A DNA stretch of 64,000 nt from Biostraticola tofi (GCF_004343195.1 NZ_SMCR01000001.1:496001-560000); one strand, 5' to 3'; shown: positions 9,119-18,676, counted from the stretch's first letter. The notes: a model not told the origin generated them from the sequence alone. Numbers and translations are program-made.

Positions 9119-9145
9119 CCCCGGGCTCGAATGGCGTGCCCGGGG
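9119..9145 (+). other. Intercistronic GC-rich hairpin after the binding-protein gene
   Basis: A perfect 8-base stem, CCCCGGGC pairing with GCCCGGGG across an 11-base loop, stands 14 bases after the binding-protein stop and 42 bases before the permease start. Hairpins in this position commonly protect the upstream mRNA from 3' decay and so raise the binding protein over the membrane parts. No T-run follows, so it is not a full terminator. Confidence 0.6.
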
Positions 9146-9186
9146 CGATGAGGTTCAGGTAGTCGAATTATTGAGGAGTTGCCTGC

Positions 9187-10134
9187 ATGTACAGTTATAT
9201 CGGCAAACGGTTGCTGGTCGCCATACCCACCCTGTTGATCATTTCCATCTTTGTCTTTTCACTGCAAAAGCTGCTGCCGGGCGATCCGATCCTCGCCATG
9301 GCCGGAGAAGAGCGCGATCCGGCGGTGATAGAACTGCTGCGGGAGAAATACCGGATGAACGATCCGGTGGTCTATCAGTATTTCTACTGGCTCGGTTCAG
9401 TGGCCCAGGGCGATTTCGGCGTCTCGCTGCGCACCAACCAGCCGGTGCTTGATCTTATCGGCGAGAAGCTGCCGGTCACTGTCCAGCTGGCATTGATGTC
9501 GATGTTGTTTGCTCTGATTATCGGCGTACCGGCCGGCATTCTGGCGGCGGTCAAGCAGAATACCGCCATCGATTATATCGCCAACATCTTTGCCCTTTCC
9601 GGCCTGTCGATCCCCAATTTCTGGCTGGGCATCATGCTGATTCTGCTGGTATCGGTACAGCTGGGCTGGCTGCCCGCCTCGGGTTATGAATCGATATTCG
9701 TCGACCCGCTACGCTCACTGCAGACCACCCTGATGCCGGCTTTTGTGCTCGGCACCGCGCTGGCGGCCACCCTGATGCGCCACACCCGCTCGGCCATGAT
9801 CTCGGTGATGAAGTCGGACTATATCCGTACCGCCCGCGCCAAAGGGTTGACCAACCGGCAGGTGGTGCTGAGTCATTCATTTCGAAACGCCCTGTCGCCG
9901 GTGATTACCCTGACCGCCCTGCTGTTCGGCGAACTGCTGGCCGGCGCGGTACTGACCGAACAGATCTTCACCATTCCCGGCTTCGGCAAACTGATTGTCG
10001 ATGCGGTATTCAACCGCGATTACGCGGTGGTACAGGGGGTGGTGCTGTGTACTGCGGTGGGCTTTATTATCATGAATCTGTTGGCTGATGTTATCGCCGT
10101 ACTGCTCAACCCCAGGATGAGGAGCGCCCTGTGA
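9187..10134 (+). CDS. Peptide-type ABC transporter permease 1 (DppB/GsiC type)
   Basis: A 315-residue inner-membrane permease with six predicted helices, the first at about residues 9-29 (MYSYIGKRLLVAIPTL start is typical of DppB/GsiC). The cytoplasmic loop that contacts the ATPase reads RTARAKGLTNRQVVLSHSFR near residue 215. It pairs with the next gene, whose GTG start overlaps this stop codon, implying translational coupling. Confidence 0.93.
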   Translation: MYSYIGKRLLVAIPTLLIISIFVFSLQKLLPGDPILAMAGEERDPAVIELLREKYRMNDPVVYQYFYWLGSVAQGDFGVSLRTNQPVLDLIGEKLPVTVQLALMSMLFALIIGVPAGILAAVKQNTAIDYIANIFALSGLSIPNFWLGIMLILLVSVQLGWLPASGYESIFVDPLRSLQTTLMPAFVLGTALAATLMRHTRSAMISVMKSDYIRTARAKGLTNRQVVLSHSFRNALSPVITLTALLFGELLAGAVLTEQIFTIPGFGKLIVDAVFNRDYAVVQGVVLCTAVGFIIMNLLADVIAVLLNPRMRSAL

Positions 10135-11003
10135 CCTTGACCGCTACCCCCCTTCCGGCGCCGCAGGCGACTCAAGAAAATCGTGCCTGGAAGAAAATGA
10201 AACGCAATCGCAGCTCGATTGCCGGGCTGATTATCATCCTGTTTTTCGTGCTGCTGGCGATACTGGCCCCGCTGCTGCCGCTGGCGGATCCCTATGCCAC
10301 CAGTTGGAGCGCTATCCGTAAAGCGCCTTCAGTTGCCCATTGGTTCGGTACCGATGAAATCGGCCGTGATGTGTTGTCCAGAATGGTATGGGGCGCGCAG
10401 GCCTCGCTGATGGCCGGCGTCATTTCAGTGGCGATCGCCGTACTGACCGGGGTGCCGTTCGGCCTGATTTCCGGCTACTTCGGCGGCTGGGTCGATCAGG
10501 TTATCTCGCGTATCACCGAGGCGTTCCTGGCCATGCCATTCCTTATCATGGCCATTGCGCTGGCGGCATTCCTCGGCCCCAGCCTGACCAATGCGATGAT
10601 TGCCATCGGTCTGTCGGCCATGCCGATTTTTGTCCGCCTGACCCGCTCCCAGGTATTGGCGGTTAAAACCGAGGATTATATCGAAGGCGCGCGCTCGATT
10701 GGACTGGGTCATGGCGATATCCTGCTGCGCTATATCCTGCCCAATATCCTGCCGCCGATTATCGTGCAGGCGACGTTGACCGTCGCCACCGCCATTATCG
10801 CCGAAGCCAGTCTGTCATTCCTCGGACTGGGCCAGCAGGCGCCGGCCGCCAGTTGGGGATCGATGCTCAATGTGGCGAAAAACTTCCTGAGCCAGGCGCC
10901 GTGGATGGCGATGTGGCCCGGTGCAGCCATCTTCCTGGTGGTTATCGGTTTCAATTTGCTCGGCGACGGTCTGCGCGATGCGCTGGACCCGCGCGAACAC
11001 TAA
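10131..11003 (+). CDS. Peptide-type ABC transporter permease 2 (DppC/GsiD type)
   Basis: A 290-residue permease of the DppC/GsiD type. An N-terminal membrane helix (about 30-50) is followed by the HWFGTDEIGRDVLSR signature and by the ATPase-contact loop EGARSIGLGHGDILLRYILP near residue 185. It starts with GTG at 10131, overlapping the preceding stop by four bases. With permease 1 it forms the membrane channel of the importer. Confidence 0.93.
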   Translation: MTLTATPLPAPQATQENRAWKKMKRNRSSIAGLIIILFFVLLAILAPLLPLADPYATSWSAIRKAPSVAHWFGTDEIGRDVLSRMVWGAQASLMAGVISVAIAVLTGVPFGLISGYFGGWVDQVISRITEAFLAMPFLIMAIALAAFLGPSLTNAMIAIGLSAMPIFVRLTRSQVLAVKTEDYIEGARSIGLGHGDILLRYILPNILPPIIVQATLTVATAIIAEASLSFLGLGQQAPAASWGSMLNVAKNFLSQAPWMAMWPGAAIFLVVIGFNLLGDGLRDALDPREH

Positions 11004-11021
11004 ACAGATAAGGATAGCGTA

Positions 11022-12806
11022 ATGAGTGAATTCACCACCCGTCCCGAAATACTCGGGACCTTCGGGGTCGTCACGTCGACCCACTGGATTGCATCGGCCG
11101 TCGGTATGAGCATACTGGAAAAGGGCGGCAATGCGTTTGATGCCGCCGTCGCCACCGGTTTTGTGCTGCAGGTGGTCGAGCCCCATCTGAACGGCCCGGG
11201 CGGCGATATGCCGGCGCTTATCTATTCCAGCAATAAAGATAAAGTGGAAGTCATCTGCGCCCAGGGCACTGCGCCGGCGGCGGCCACTATTGAGCATTAT
11301 ACCGCTGAAGGCCTGGATCTGATTCCCGGCGATGGCCTGCTGGCGACGGTTATCCCCGGCGCGTTCGATGGCTGGATGCTGATGCTGCGCGACTACGGCA
11401 CCATGACGGTGCGCCAGGTGCTGGAGCCCGCCATTCACTATCTGGAAAATGGCCATCCGCTGCTGCCGCGCGTGGCCGCCACCATCCAAAGCCTAGCAGA
11501 ATTTTTCAAACAAGAATGGCCCACGTCCTATGAAACCTGGCTGCCGGGCGGTGTGGCTCCCCAAGCGCTGTCGAATTTCAAAAACCCGGCGCTGGCCGCC
11601 ACCTGGCGACGGATTATCGCTGAAGCTGAAGCCCGGGGCGGCCGCGAAGCCGGCATCGATGCAGCCAGGGACGCCTTTTACCGCGGCTTTGTCGCCGAGG
11701 CTATTGGTGACTATCTGCAAACCGCTGAAGTGATGGATGCCAGCGGCCGACGTCATAAAGGGGTGCTGAGCCTGGATGACCTGGCCAACTGGACCGCCAC
11801 TATCGAACAGCCGACCACTTACGATTACCATGGCTGGACCGTCGCCAAAACCGGCCCCTGGGGACAGGGTCCGGTGCTACTCCAATCGCTGGCACTGCTG
11901 AAAGATATCGATATCGCCGCCATGGACCCGGTAGGGGAAGAATTCGTTCATACGCTGGTGGAGGCGATGAAGCTGGCCTATGCCGACCGGGAGGTCTATT
12001 ACGGCGACCCGGATGGTGCTCCGGTACCGATGCAGACGCTGCTGTCTGATGCCTATAACCAGGAGCGCCGCAAGCTTATCGGCGCCGAGGCGTCGATGGA
12101 CCTGCGCCCGGGCCGCCTGCCTGGCTTCGAAGACCAGCATGACCTGACCATGGCGATGCTCAATGGCATGGGCGGCACCGGTGCGGTGTATGAACCCACC
12201 ATGTCCCACCTGACCGAAAAGCGCGGCGATACCGTGCATGTCGATGTTATCGACAACCAGGGCAATATGGTGTCGGTGACCCCCTCTGGCGGCTGGCTGC
12301 AATCATCACCGATCATCCCCGGCCTCGGTTTTTGTCTCAATACCCGGGCCCAGATGTTCTGGCTCAAACCCGGTCTGCCCACTTCGCTGGCCCCGGGCAA
12401 AAGGCCGCGCACCACCCTTACCCCTTCTATGGCCCTGTATCAGGGCAAACCGCGGCTGGCATTCGGCACCCCGGGCGGCGATCAACAGGATCAGTGGCAG
12501 TTGGCGTTCTTTCTGCGCTATGTGCATTTTGGCCTCAACCTGCAGCAGGCCATTGATCTGCCTCTGTTCCATACCGCCCACTTCCCGGGCTCGTTCTACC
12601 CACGCACCTGCCAGCCGGGCAACGTAATGATTGAAAGCAGCATCGGCGATCCGGTCCTGGCCGCCCTGAAGGCGCGCGGACACGACATTAGCGCCGCCGA
12701 TCCCTGGACGGTCGGACGATTGACCGCCGCCCAACGCGATGACGACGGCCTGCTCCATGCCGCCGCGACGCCCAGGCTGATGCAGGCTTATGCCATCGGC
12801 CGATAA
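11022..12806 (+). CDS. Gamma-glutamyltransferase-family hydrolase, cytoplasmic
   Basis: A 594-residue member of the self-cleaving Ntn-hydrolase GGT family, which splits or transfers gamma-glutamyl or related acyl-amide groups. The precursor cleavage site and nucleophile is Thr404 in DTVHVDVID, matching Thr391 in the TTHYSV motif of E. coli GGT. The PSGGWLQSSP segment that follows corresponds to the active-site loop. Unlike periplasmic E. coli GGT there is no signal peptide, so it should act in the cytoplasm on a compound brought in by the surrounding importer. In E. coli gsi the same slot holds the isoaspartyl peptidase IaaA, another Ntn hydrolase. The substrate may be glutathione, a gamma-glutamyl compound or another amide. 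Confidence 0.88.
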   Translation: MSEFTTRPEILGTFGVVTSTHWIASAVGMSILEKGGNAFDAAVATGFVLQVVEPHLNGPGGDMPALIYSSNKDKVEVICAQGTAPAAATIEHYTAEGLDLIPGDGLLATVIPGAFDGWMLMLRDYGTMTVRQVLEPAIHYLENGHPLLPRVAATIQSLAEFFKQEWPTSYETWLPGGVAPQALSNFKNPALAATWRRIIAEAEARGGREAGIDAARDAFYRGFVAEAIGDYLQTAEVMDASGRRHKGVLSLDDLANWTATIEQPTTYDYHGWTVAKTGPWGQGPVLLQSLALLKDIDIAAMDPVGEEFVHTLVEAMKLAYADREVYYGDPDGAPVPMQTLLSDAYNQERRKLIGAEASMDLRPGRLPGFEDQHDLTMAMLNGMGGTGAVYEPTMSHLTEKRGDTVHVDVIDNQGNMVSVTPSGGWLQSSPIIPGLGFCLNTRAQMFWLKPGLPTSLAPGKRPRTTLTPSMALYQGKPRLAFGTPGGDQQDQWQLAFFLRYVHFGLNLQQAIDLPLFHTAHFPGSFYPRTCQPGNVMIESSIGDPVLAALKARGHDISAADPWTVGRLTAAQRDDDGLLHAAATPRLMQAYAIGR

Positions 12807-12820
12807 TCAAGGGACCCATT

Positions 12821-14659
12821 ATGACGATAGTTGACACCACGCCTGCTGAAACAGTGCTTTCCGTTAGCCACCTGACGACCTCTTTTCGGGTGGACGGGGA
12901 ATGGAAAACGGTAGTGCGTGATATTTCATTTGAAGTGAAAGCCGGCGAGACGGTGGCGGTGGTCGGCGAAAGCGGTTCGGGCAAAAGCGTCACCTCACTG
13001 TCGGTAATGCGCCTGCTGGATCCTAGGGCCAGCCGTATCGAAGGCCAGATCATCATCAATGGCCAGGATATCCTGGCGCTACCGGAAAAAGAGATGCGCC
13101 GGGTGCGCGGCAATGATGTGGCGATGATTTTCCAGGAACCGATGACCTCGCTCAATCCGGTATTTACCATTGGCCGGCAGATCTCAGAGGTGTTGATACG
13201 GCACAAAGGCCTTGGCAAGGCGCAGGCCAGGGCCGAAACCCTGCGCCTGCTGGAAAAAGTCCGCATTCCCAATGCCGCCAGCCGCTTTGATGAATACCCC
13301 CACCAGTTTTCCGGCGGCATGCGCCAGCGGGTGATGATCGCCATGGCCCTTGCCTCCAGGCCCAAACTGCTGATCGCCGATGAACCGACCACCGCGCTGG
13401 ATGTTACCATCCAGGGCCAGATACTGGATCTGATTAAACAGCTGCAGCAGGAAGAAGGCATGGCAGTGCTGTTTATCACCCATGATATGGGCGTAGTCGC
13501 CGAAATTGCCGACCGTACCATTGTGATGTTTCGGGGTGATCAGGTCGAGACCGGCGCGACCGCCGAGGTGTTTCATCATGGCAAGCATCCCTATACCCGG
13601 GCACTGCTGGCGGCGGTGCCCAGGCTGGGATCAATGGCAGGACAGGCCTGGCCGCTGCGCTTCCCCCGGGTGGATATGGCCAGCGGTACCCTCACCGCGG
13701 CCGACAGCGTGCCGGACACCGTCGAAGGCGGCAAGACCCCAGTGCTGTCGGTCAAGAACCTGGTCACCCGTTTTGCTATCCGATCCGGCCTGTTGGGGCG
13801 CACCAGCGGCGCGGTGCATGCGGTGGAAAATGTGTCTTTCGATCTGTTTCAGGGCGAAACCCTGTCGCTGGTGGGCGAGTCCGGCTGCGGCAAATCAACC
13901 ACCGGTCGCTCGATCGCCCGGCTGATAGAGCCTCTCGGCGGCAGCATTACCCTGGATGGTTTTGATGTGCTCAATCTGGATAGCATGGGGGTACGCAGCA
14001 TGCGCCGCAGCGTACAGATGATATTCCAGGACCCGTTCTCCAGTCTGAACCCGCGCATGACGGTCGGTGCCGCGGTCGCCGAACCGATGATCAAACACCG
14101 GTTGGCCAATCATAAAGCCGCCCGGCAGAAGGCGGCCGAACTGCTCGACCGGGTCGGGCTCTCCCCTGAGATGATGGATCGTTATCCCCATGAGTTTTCC
14201 GGCGGCCAGCGCCAGCGCGTGGCGATAGCCCGGGCGTTGGCGCTGAATCCCAAGGTGATTATCGCCGATGAAAGCGTCTCGGCGCTGGATGTGTCGATCA
14301 AGGCCCAGGTCTGCAATCTGCTGCTGGACTTGCAGCAGCAATACAAGATTGCCTTCCTGTTTATCTCTCATGATATGGCGGTGGTGGAACGCGTTAGCCA
14401 TCGGGTGGCGGTCATGTGCCTGGGTGAAATCGTCGAAATAGGTCCGCGGGCGGCTATCTTTGCCAATCCGCAGCACCCCTATACCCAAAAGCTGATTGCC
14501 GCCGTGCCGGTGCCGGATCCAGCCCGGCGCGGACTGCGGCGCAATGCGGTTATCGATGAGCTGAAAAGCCCGGTCAGGCCGCTGGGCTATGCCCATCCTG
14601 AACGGGTCTATACCGAGGTCAGCCCCGGCCATCTGGTGATGGCGGCGGACCAAACCTGA
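12821..14659 (+). CDS. Double ATPase of the peptide-type ABC importer (GsiA-like)
   Basis: A 612-residue fusion of two ABC ATPase domains. Walker A motifs are GESGSGKS at residues 49-56 and GESGCGKS from residue 352. Signature motifs are FSGGMRQRV and FSGGQRQRV, each followed by a Walker B with DEPTTALD or DESVSALD. The tandem architecture is that of E. coli GsiA, whereas Dpp and Opp systems use two separate proteins. It closes the importer operon 14 bases after the GGT gene. Confidence 0.93.
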   Translation: MTIVDTTPAETVLSVSHLTTSFRVDGEWKTVVRDISFEVKAGETVAVVGESGSGKSVTSLSVMRLLDPRASRIEGQIIINGQDILALPEKEMRRVRGNDVAMIFQEPMTSLNPVFTIGRQISEVLIRHKGLGKAQARAETLRLLEKVRIPNAASRFDEYPHQFSGGMRQRVMIAMALASRPKLLIADEPTTALDVTIQGQILDLIKQLQQEEGMAVLFITHDMGVVAEIADRTIVMFRGDQVETGATAEVFHHGKHPYTRALLAAVPRLGSMAGQAWPLRFPRVDMASGTLTAADSVPDTVEGGKTPVLSVKNLVTRFAIRSGLLGRTSGAVHAVENVSFDLFQGETLSLVGESGCGKSTTGRSIARLIEPLGGSITLDGFDVLNLDSMGVRSMRRSVQMIFQDPFSSLNPRMTVGAAVAEPMIKHRLANHKAARQKAAELLDRVGLSPEMMDRYPHEFSGGQRQRVAIARALALNPKVIIADESVSALDVSIKAQVCNLLLDLQQQYKIAFLFISHDMAVVERVSHRVAVMCLGEIVEIGPRAAIFANPQHPYTQKLIAAVPVPDPARRGLRRNAVIDELKSPVRPLGYAHPERVYTEVSPGHLVMAADQT

Positions 14660-14721
14660 ACGGGGCATTACTGCGCCTGATGGCCACGCAGGCCGCAAGG
14701 CAAGTGGGGCCAGGCTCAGAC

Positions 14722-14808
14722 GCCGGTAGCTGCCGCTGGACAGACTGTCAGGGTGTAATGCCGGTAGATGCCGGTAGATGCCGATGGACAGACTGTCGGG
14801 TGTTGATG
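14722..14808. repeat. Imperfect tandem repeat, about 39-48 bp unit
   Basis: The block at 14722-14760 recurs at 14770-14808 with four substitutions and one small length change. An extra copy of the decamer CCGGTAGATG lies between them. Each copy contains GACAGACTGTC, a small palindrome. It sits between two operons that converge and may act as a terminator pair. Confidence 0.6.
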
Positions 14809-14835
14809 CCGGCGTATAGCGGTTGATCTCTCCGG

Positions 14836-16386
14836 TCAGCCGTTGATGCCGGCAGTGTCACCGCCTGGTGTTTTATCCTCCTGGGCCACCCGCTCCTGGG
14901 CCGCCCGCGTCAGCGCCCGCCGGTCGATTTTATTGGTGCTGGCAAGCGTAAAGTTTTCGACAAACCAGATATGCCGGGGATGCAGATAGGCCGGCCCATG
15001 CGCCAGGGCAAAGGCCTTCAATGCATCGGCCGTCAACCGGTGGCCCTGGTGCAGCCGCACCCAGGCTACCGGTTTGGTGCCCTTGATATCATCATTTATC
15101 GCCACCACGCAGGCCTGCTGTACCGCCGGATGGCGCTCCAGCAGGTGCTCCACCTCGCTGGGATAGATATTCTCCGCGCCGCTGACGAACATATCGTCCT
15201 GCCGGCCGACAAAACTGAAAAACCCCTGCTCATCGCGCTCAAACACGTCGCCGGTGATATAGAATCCCTCTTCGGTGAAAGGCGGCCTGATATCCGGACG
15301 CTGGTGGTAGCCCTGCATCAGCCCCGGGCTTTTCATTTCCAGAATGCCCCGCTCTGCGCTTTCCCGACCCTCGGCATCCCGCAGCCGGACCTGCACCTGC
15401 GGATGGGGATAACCGGGTGAACCCAGCGGCGGCGCCAGCCCATGGGGATGGGGACCGAATACCACCGGCCCGCCCTCGGTGGTGCCGTAGGCATTGATGA
15501 TGGTGGCCTCAGGCAGCAACTGATGGATCTGTTGATACAGGCTCTGATTGACCGGCGCCGATCCCATCCGCACCACCTTGACGCTTGCCAGGCTGCTTTG
15601 GGCCAGCAGCGCCGGCTGCTGCAGCATCATGGCGATCATCGGCGGTACCGCCGACAGCCAGCTGCAGCGGTAGCGGTCAATCGCACGGATATACTCGGCT
15701 GCACTGAACTGAGGCAGCAGCACGGCAGTGATATGACTGGCCAGCGCCAGTAGCGACAACGCCAGCGCATTCATATGGTATAGCGGGGCGGCAATCAGTA
15801 TCCGCTGGTTATCCAGTTCGTGCTGCTGCAGCCGGGTCTCTACCGTCCAGCGCTGGCTGGCATGGGTTAGGCGTACTCCTTTGGGCATGCCGGTCGAACC
15901 GGAGGTATACAGCAGCAGCGCCAGACTGTCGGCGCCGGGCGGCCAGGCGTCGAGCGGCCCTTCATCCACAAAGCGATCCAGCCCCTGCTCGGCGTCGGGA
16001 TCAAAAGACACTGTCGGCACCGGGCTTTCAATACGTGCCAACTGTGCTGCCTCACCGAAAATAAGCCTGGCATCGCTGTCGGCCAGGATCTTTTCCAGCG
16101 TGTCGGCCGGAAATTTATGGTTTAACGGGACCGCGACCAGACCGGCGCGCAAAATGCCCAGCAGGCAGGCGATACTGTCGATGCTGTTGCGCCCGATGAT
16201 CGCTACCCGGCAGCCGGTGGCAAGTCCTCGCGCCAGGAGTCCGCGGCCGATGGCGTCTGCCCGGCGGTCCAGCTGGCTGAAGGTTATCTGTCGCTGGCGT
16301 TGGTCATCAACCGGGCTGATAAAAGCCAGCTGATCGCCCGGCAGGTCTGAGCGGATGATCGCCCCAAGATTGATTAAGCGGCTCAT
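14836..16386 (-). CDS. Acyl-CoA synthetase / AMP-dependent acid-CoA ligase
   Basis: A 516-residue class I adenylate-forming enzyme. The P-loop-like motif TSGSTGMPKG is at residues 161-170. The adenine-binding NAYGTTEGG segment lies near residue 298 and the hinge GRQDDMFVSGAENIYPSEVE near residue 390. It would turn an acid into its CoA thioester with ATP. It is the last gene of an eight-gene operon and overlaps the previous gene by four bases. The acid substrate is unknown. Confidence 0.9.
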   Translation of the reverse strand: MSRLINLGAIIRSDLPGDQLAFISPVDDQRQRQITFSQLDRRADAIGRGLLARGLATGCRVAIIGRNSIDSIACLLGILRAGLVAVPLNHKFPADTLEKILADSDARLIFGEAAQLARIESPVPTVSFDPDAEQGLDRFVDEGPLDAWPPGADSLALLLYTSGSTGMPKGVRLTHASQRWTVETRLQQHELDNQRILIAAPLYHMNALALSLLALASHITAVLLPQFSAAEYIRAIDRYRCSWLSAVPPMIAMMLQQPALLAQSSLASVKVVRMGSAPVNQSLYQQIHQLLPEATIINAYGTTEGGPVVFGPHPHGLAPPLGSPGYPHPQVQVRLRDAEGRESAERGILEMKSPGLMQGYHQRPDIRPPFTEEGFYITGDVFERDEQGFFSFVGRQDDMFVSGAENIYPSEVEHLLERHPAVQQACVVAINDDIKGTKPVAWVRLHQGHRLTADALKAFALAHGPAYLHPRHIWFVENFTLASTNKIDRRALTRAAQERVAQEDKTPGGDTAGING

Positions 16387-17168
16387 GATATAAACTCGAG
16401 TAAGGTGGTCATGCCCGGCAGCGCCACCCGCACGCTGTCCGGTTGCTTCGCCAGCGGCAGTCCCAGGCGTGTTGCCGCCTCGGCAATCCAGTCAAGCCGA
16501 CCGCCCTGAAAATGAATAACGGCAAAATAGCTGGCACGCCCTGCCGGCAGTTGCAGGACATCGCCATAGCGCTGCCGGGCCTGGTCCGGGGTTATCAACT
16601 GCAGGTTGAACTGTCTCTGATCCAGGCCAAGCCGGCGATAATGCACGTTCAGGGCCTCAGGATCATCGGCCACCACCGTCAGGCCGGTAATCCGGCTGAC
16701 GCCATTATCCTGCCCCAGCCATTCCGGCCGCCAGACCCATTCCGGCGTATGGTGCTGGCAAAAATAGACCCGCCCGGCGCTAAATTCGCCGGGGGCTAAT
16801 CTGACGGTGGTAAACCGCGCCACCCCCTGCTGCTGGCCGCTGACCACCTGGCGGCTAAAATTCTGCAGCGGTTGCAGCGAAAAGCCGGCCTGGGACAGTT
16901 GCTGCCGGGTCTGCTCGGCATCCTGGCTGGCCAATACCAGCCCGTCGATGCCGACCGGGCTTGCCAGCAACTCCTGACGCACCTTGCCTTGGCGCGGCAG
17001 GCCGACGATTTCGAGATAATGGCCGTCAAACATCATCAAGTGGTTAAGCGACCCCAGAGAATGCACGCCCCGGGGAGTGAGCCTAAATCCCAGTCCGCTA
17101 AACCAGGCCGCCAGTTGATCAATGTCGTAATGGCCATTAATGACCAGATGGTCGAGGGAATGCGTCAC
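16383..17168 (-). CDS. VOC/glyoxalase-like domain protein
   Basis: A 261-residue protein starting with the segment LDHLVINGHYDIDQLAAWF, typical of the glyoxalase-like VOC domain group. It has two beta-alpha repeats: the first covers about 1-120, the second starts around GLTVVADDPEALNVHY (about residue 150). VOC proteins are metal-dependent isomerases, lyases or dioxygenases, or carry no catalysis. Position between a thioesterase and an acyl-CoA ligase suggests a step in the same pathway. I cannot assign the reaction. Confidence 0.75.
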   Translation of the reverse strand: MTHSLDHLVINGHYDIDQLAAWFSGLGFRLTPRGVHSLGSLNHLMMFDGHYLEIVGLPRQGKVRQELLASPVGIDGLVLASQDAEQTRQQLSQAGFSLQPLQNFSRQVVSGQQQGVARFTTVRLAPGEFSAGRVYFCQHHTPEWVWRPEWLGQDNGVSRITGLTVVADDPEALNVHYRRLGLDQRQFNLQLITPDQARQRYGDVLQLPAGRASYFAVIHFQGGRLDWIAEAATRLGLPLAKQPDSVRVALPGMTTLLEFIS

Positions 17169-17177
17169 GTGCCGTCC

Positions 17178-17594
17178 TTACGCCTGTGCGGTAGCGTAAA
17201 GACCGCGCCCGCTGGCCACCAGGCGACCTTCGCTGTCCAGAATCCGGGCTTCGGCGCTGGAGAACTGTTTACCGATTTTGATCACCCGGCCCTCAGCGCG
17301 TAAATCGCCTTTGGCCGGCCGGTGATAATCGACCCGCAAATCCAACGTCGGCACCCCTTTGCCGGTCCAGGCGACCAGCGCCCAGTCAGCGGTCAAGTCA
17401 ATCAGGGTAGCCAGGATGCCGCCGTGGATATAGCCACCGGCCGGATTAACGATCCATTCATCCCGGAAGCGGGCCTGCAGGGTTATCTCGCCTTTGCCCA
17501 CCGCCAGCACTTCCAGTCCCAGCCATTGATGGAAAGGGCCGTTCAGCAATTTGGCCTGCACCTCCGCGGCGCTCGGCAGGGTAATGTCGCTCAT
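17178..17594 (-). CDS. PaaI-like hotdog thioesterase
   Basis: A 138-residue single-domain hotdog-fold protein of the PaaI group, which hydrolyses acyl-CoA or aryl-CoA thioesters. The characteristic central motif is VNPAGGYIHGGILATLIDLTADWAL-like (about residues 49-72), containing the HGG turn and the acidic residue of the active site. In paa-type clusters such enzymes release CoA from dead-end intermediates. It is tightly linked to the VOC gene, nine bases downstream. Confidence 0.85.
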   Translation of the reverse strand: MSDITLPSAAEVQAKLLNGPFHQWLGLEVLAVGKGEITLQARFRDEWIVNPAGGYIHGGILATLIDLTADWALVAWTGKGVPTLDLRVDYHRPAKGDLRAEGRVIKIGKQFSSAEARILDSEGRLVASGRGLYATAQA

Positions 17595-17659
17595 GGATAC
17601 TCCTCAATCGATGAATGCCGCAGGCCAGCGCCTGAGGCGGATTAACTGTTTTTGCCCGC

Positions 17660-18676
17660 TTAAGGGGTGACGATGACTTTGCCCAGCACTTCCCGGTCCT
17701 GGATAAGACGCAGCCCTTCGGCCGCCTGCTCCAGCGGCAGTACCCGGTCAATCAGCGGATCAATCCGGCCCTCGGCCACCATCTGTAGCAACGCGGACAG
17801 ATCGTCCTGGTAGAAACTGTTCGATCCTTTCACCGTCAGTTCAAAGCTCCAGATATAGCGCAGGTCTTCCTGCGGGTCATAGCCGGCGGTCGCGCCGCAC
17901 ACCAGCAAGGTACCGCCGCGCTTCAGGCACTTAAGCGATGGACGCCAGGTGTCGCCGCCGGTGAAATTGATAACCACATCCACGCCGCCTTCATAATTGC
18001 GGCGCTGGGGTTTGCCGTATTCGCCAATCGCCCACGTTGAAAAGTCGGTTTCGCGATAATTCACCACCTGGTCGGCGCCCAGCGCCTTGAGGGCGTTGGC
18101 TTTTTGTTCGCTGCCGGCACAGGCAATCACTTCTGCCCCCAGATGTTTGGCTAAAATCACACAGGCGGTCCCTACCCCGCCGCTGGCGCCTAATATCAAT
18201 ACCCGGTCACCTTTTTTAACGGTGTTGTGGGTAATCAGCATCCGGTGAGCGGTGCCATAAGCCACCGGCAGCGCCGCCGCCTGTTCTGCGCTGACGTTAT
18301 CAGGCAAGGCTATCAACTGGGCAGCATCGGCCTGGGCATATTCCGCCATGCCGCCGTCGGTCATTTCACCCATCAGACCTACGCCCGGCTTCAGGGGATT
18401 GACCAGCACCCGGTCGCCGACCTTCCACTCGGTGACATCCGCCGCCACCGCACTGATGGTGCCGGCCAGATCCAGGCCGATCACCACCGGAAACGGCACT
18501 TTGATGCCCGGCATGCCTTTGACGGTAAACACATCGTGATAGTTAAACGAAGAGGCACCGACCCGTATCACCACATGCCCGGCCGCAGGCGCAGGTATGG
18601 CTTTATCAGTGACCACCTTCAGTTGGCTGAGGTCGCCATGCTGGTCCAGGACCAGCGCTTTCATGGTATTGCTCAC
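17660..18676 (-). CDS. Zinc-less MDR-type dehydrogenase (quinone oxidoreductase-like)
   Basis: A 338-residue medium-chain dehydrogenase/reductase. The N-terminal catalytic half contains the segment GASSFNYHDVFTVKGMPG and GLDLAGTISAV. The NADP-binding motif LGASGGVGTACV is in the second half. The cysteine-rich structural zinc lobe of alcohol dehydrogenases is not evident, favouring an enoyl reductase or quinone oxidoreductase-like activity. I chose the GTG at 18676 because AGGAG precedes it by six bases; the ATG at 18664 is too far. Fourth enzyme-type gene of the operon. Confidence 0.85.
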   Translation of the reverse strand: MSNTMKALVLDQHGDLSQLKVVTDKAIPAPAAGHVVIRVGASSFNYHDVFTVKGMPGIKVPFPVVIGLDLAGTISAVAADVTEWKVGDRVLVNPLKPGVGLMGEMTDGGMAEYAQADAAQLIALPDNVSAEQAAALPVAYGTAHRMLITHNTVKKGDRVLILGASGGVGTACVILAKHLGAEVIACAGSEQKANALKALGADQVVNYRETDFSTWAIGEYGKPQRRNYEGGVDVVINFTGGDTWRPSLKCLKRGGTLLVCGATAGYDPQEDLRYIWSFELTVKGSNSFYQDDLSALLQMVAEGRIDPLIDRVLPLEQAAEGLRLIQDREVLGKVIVTP

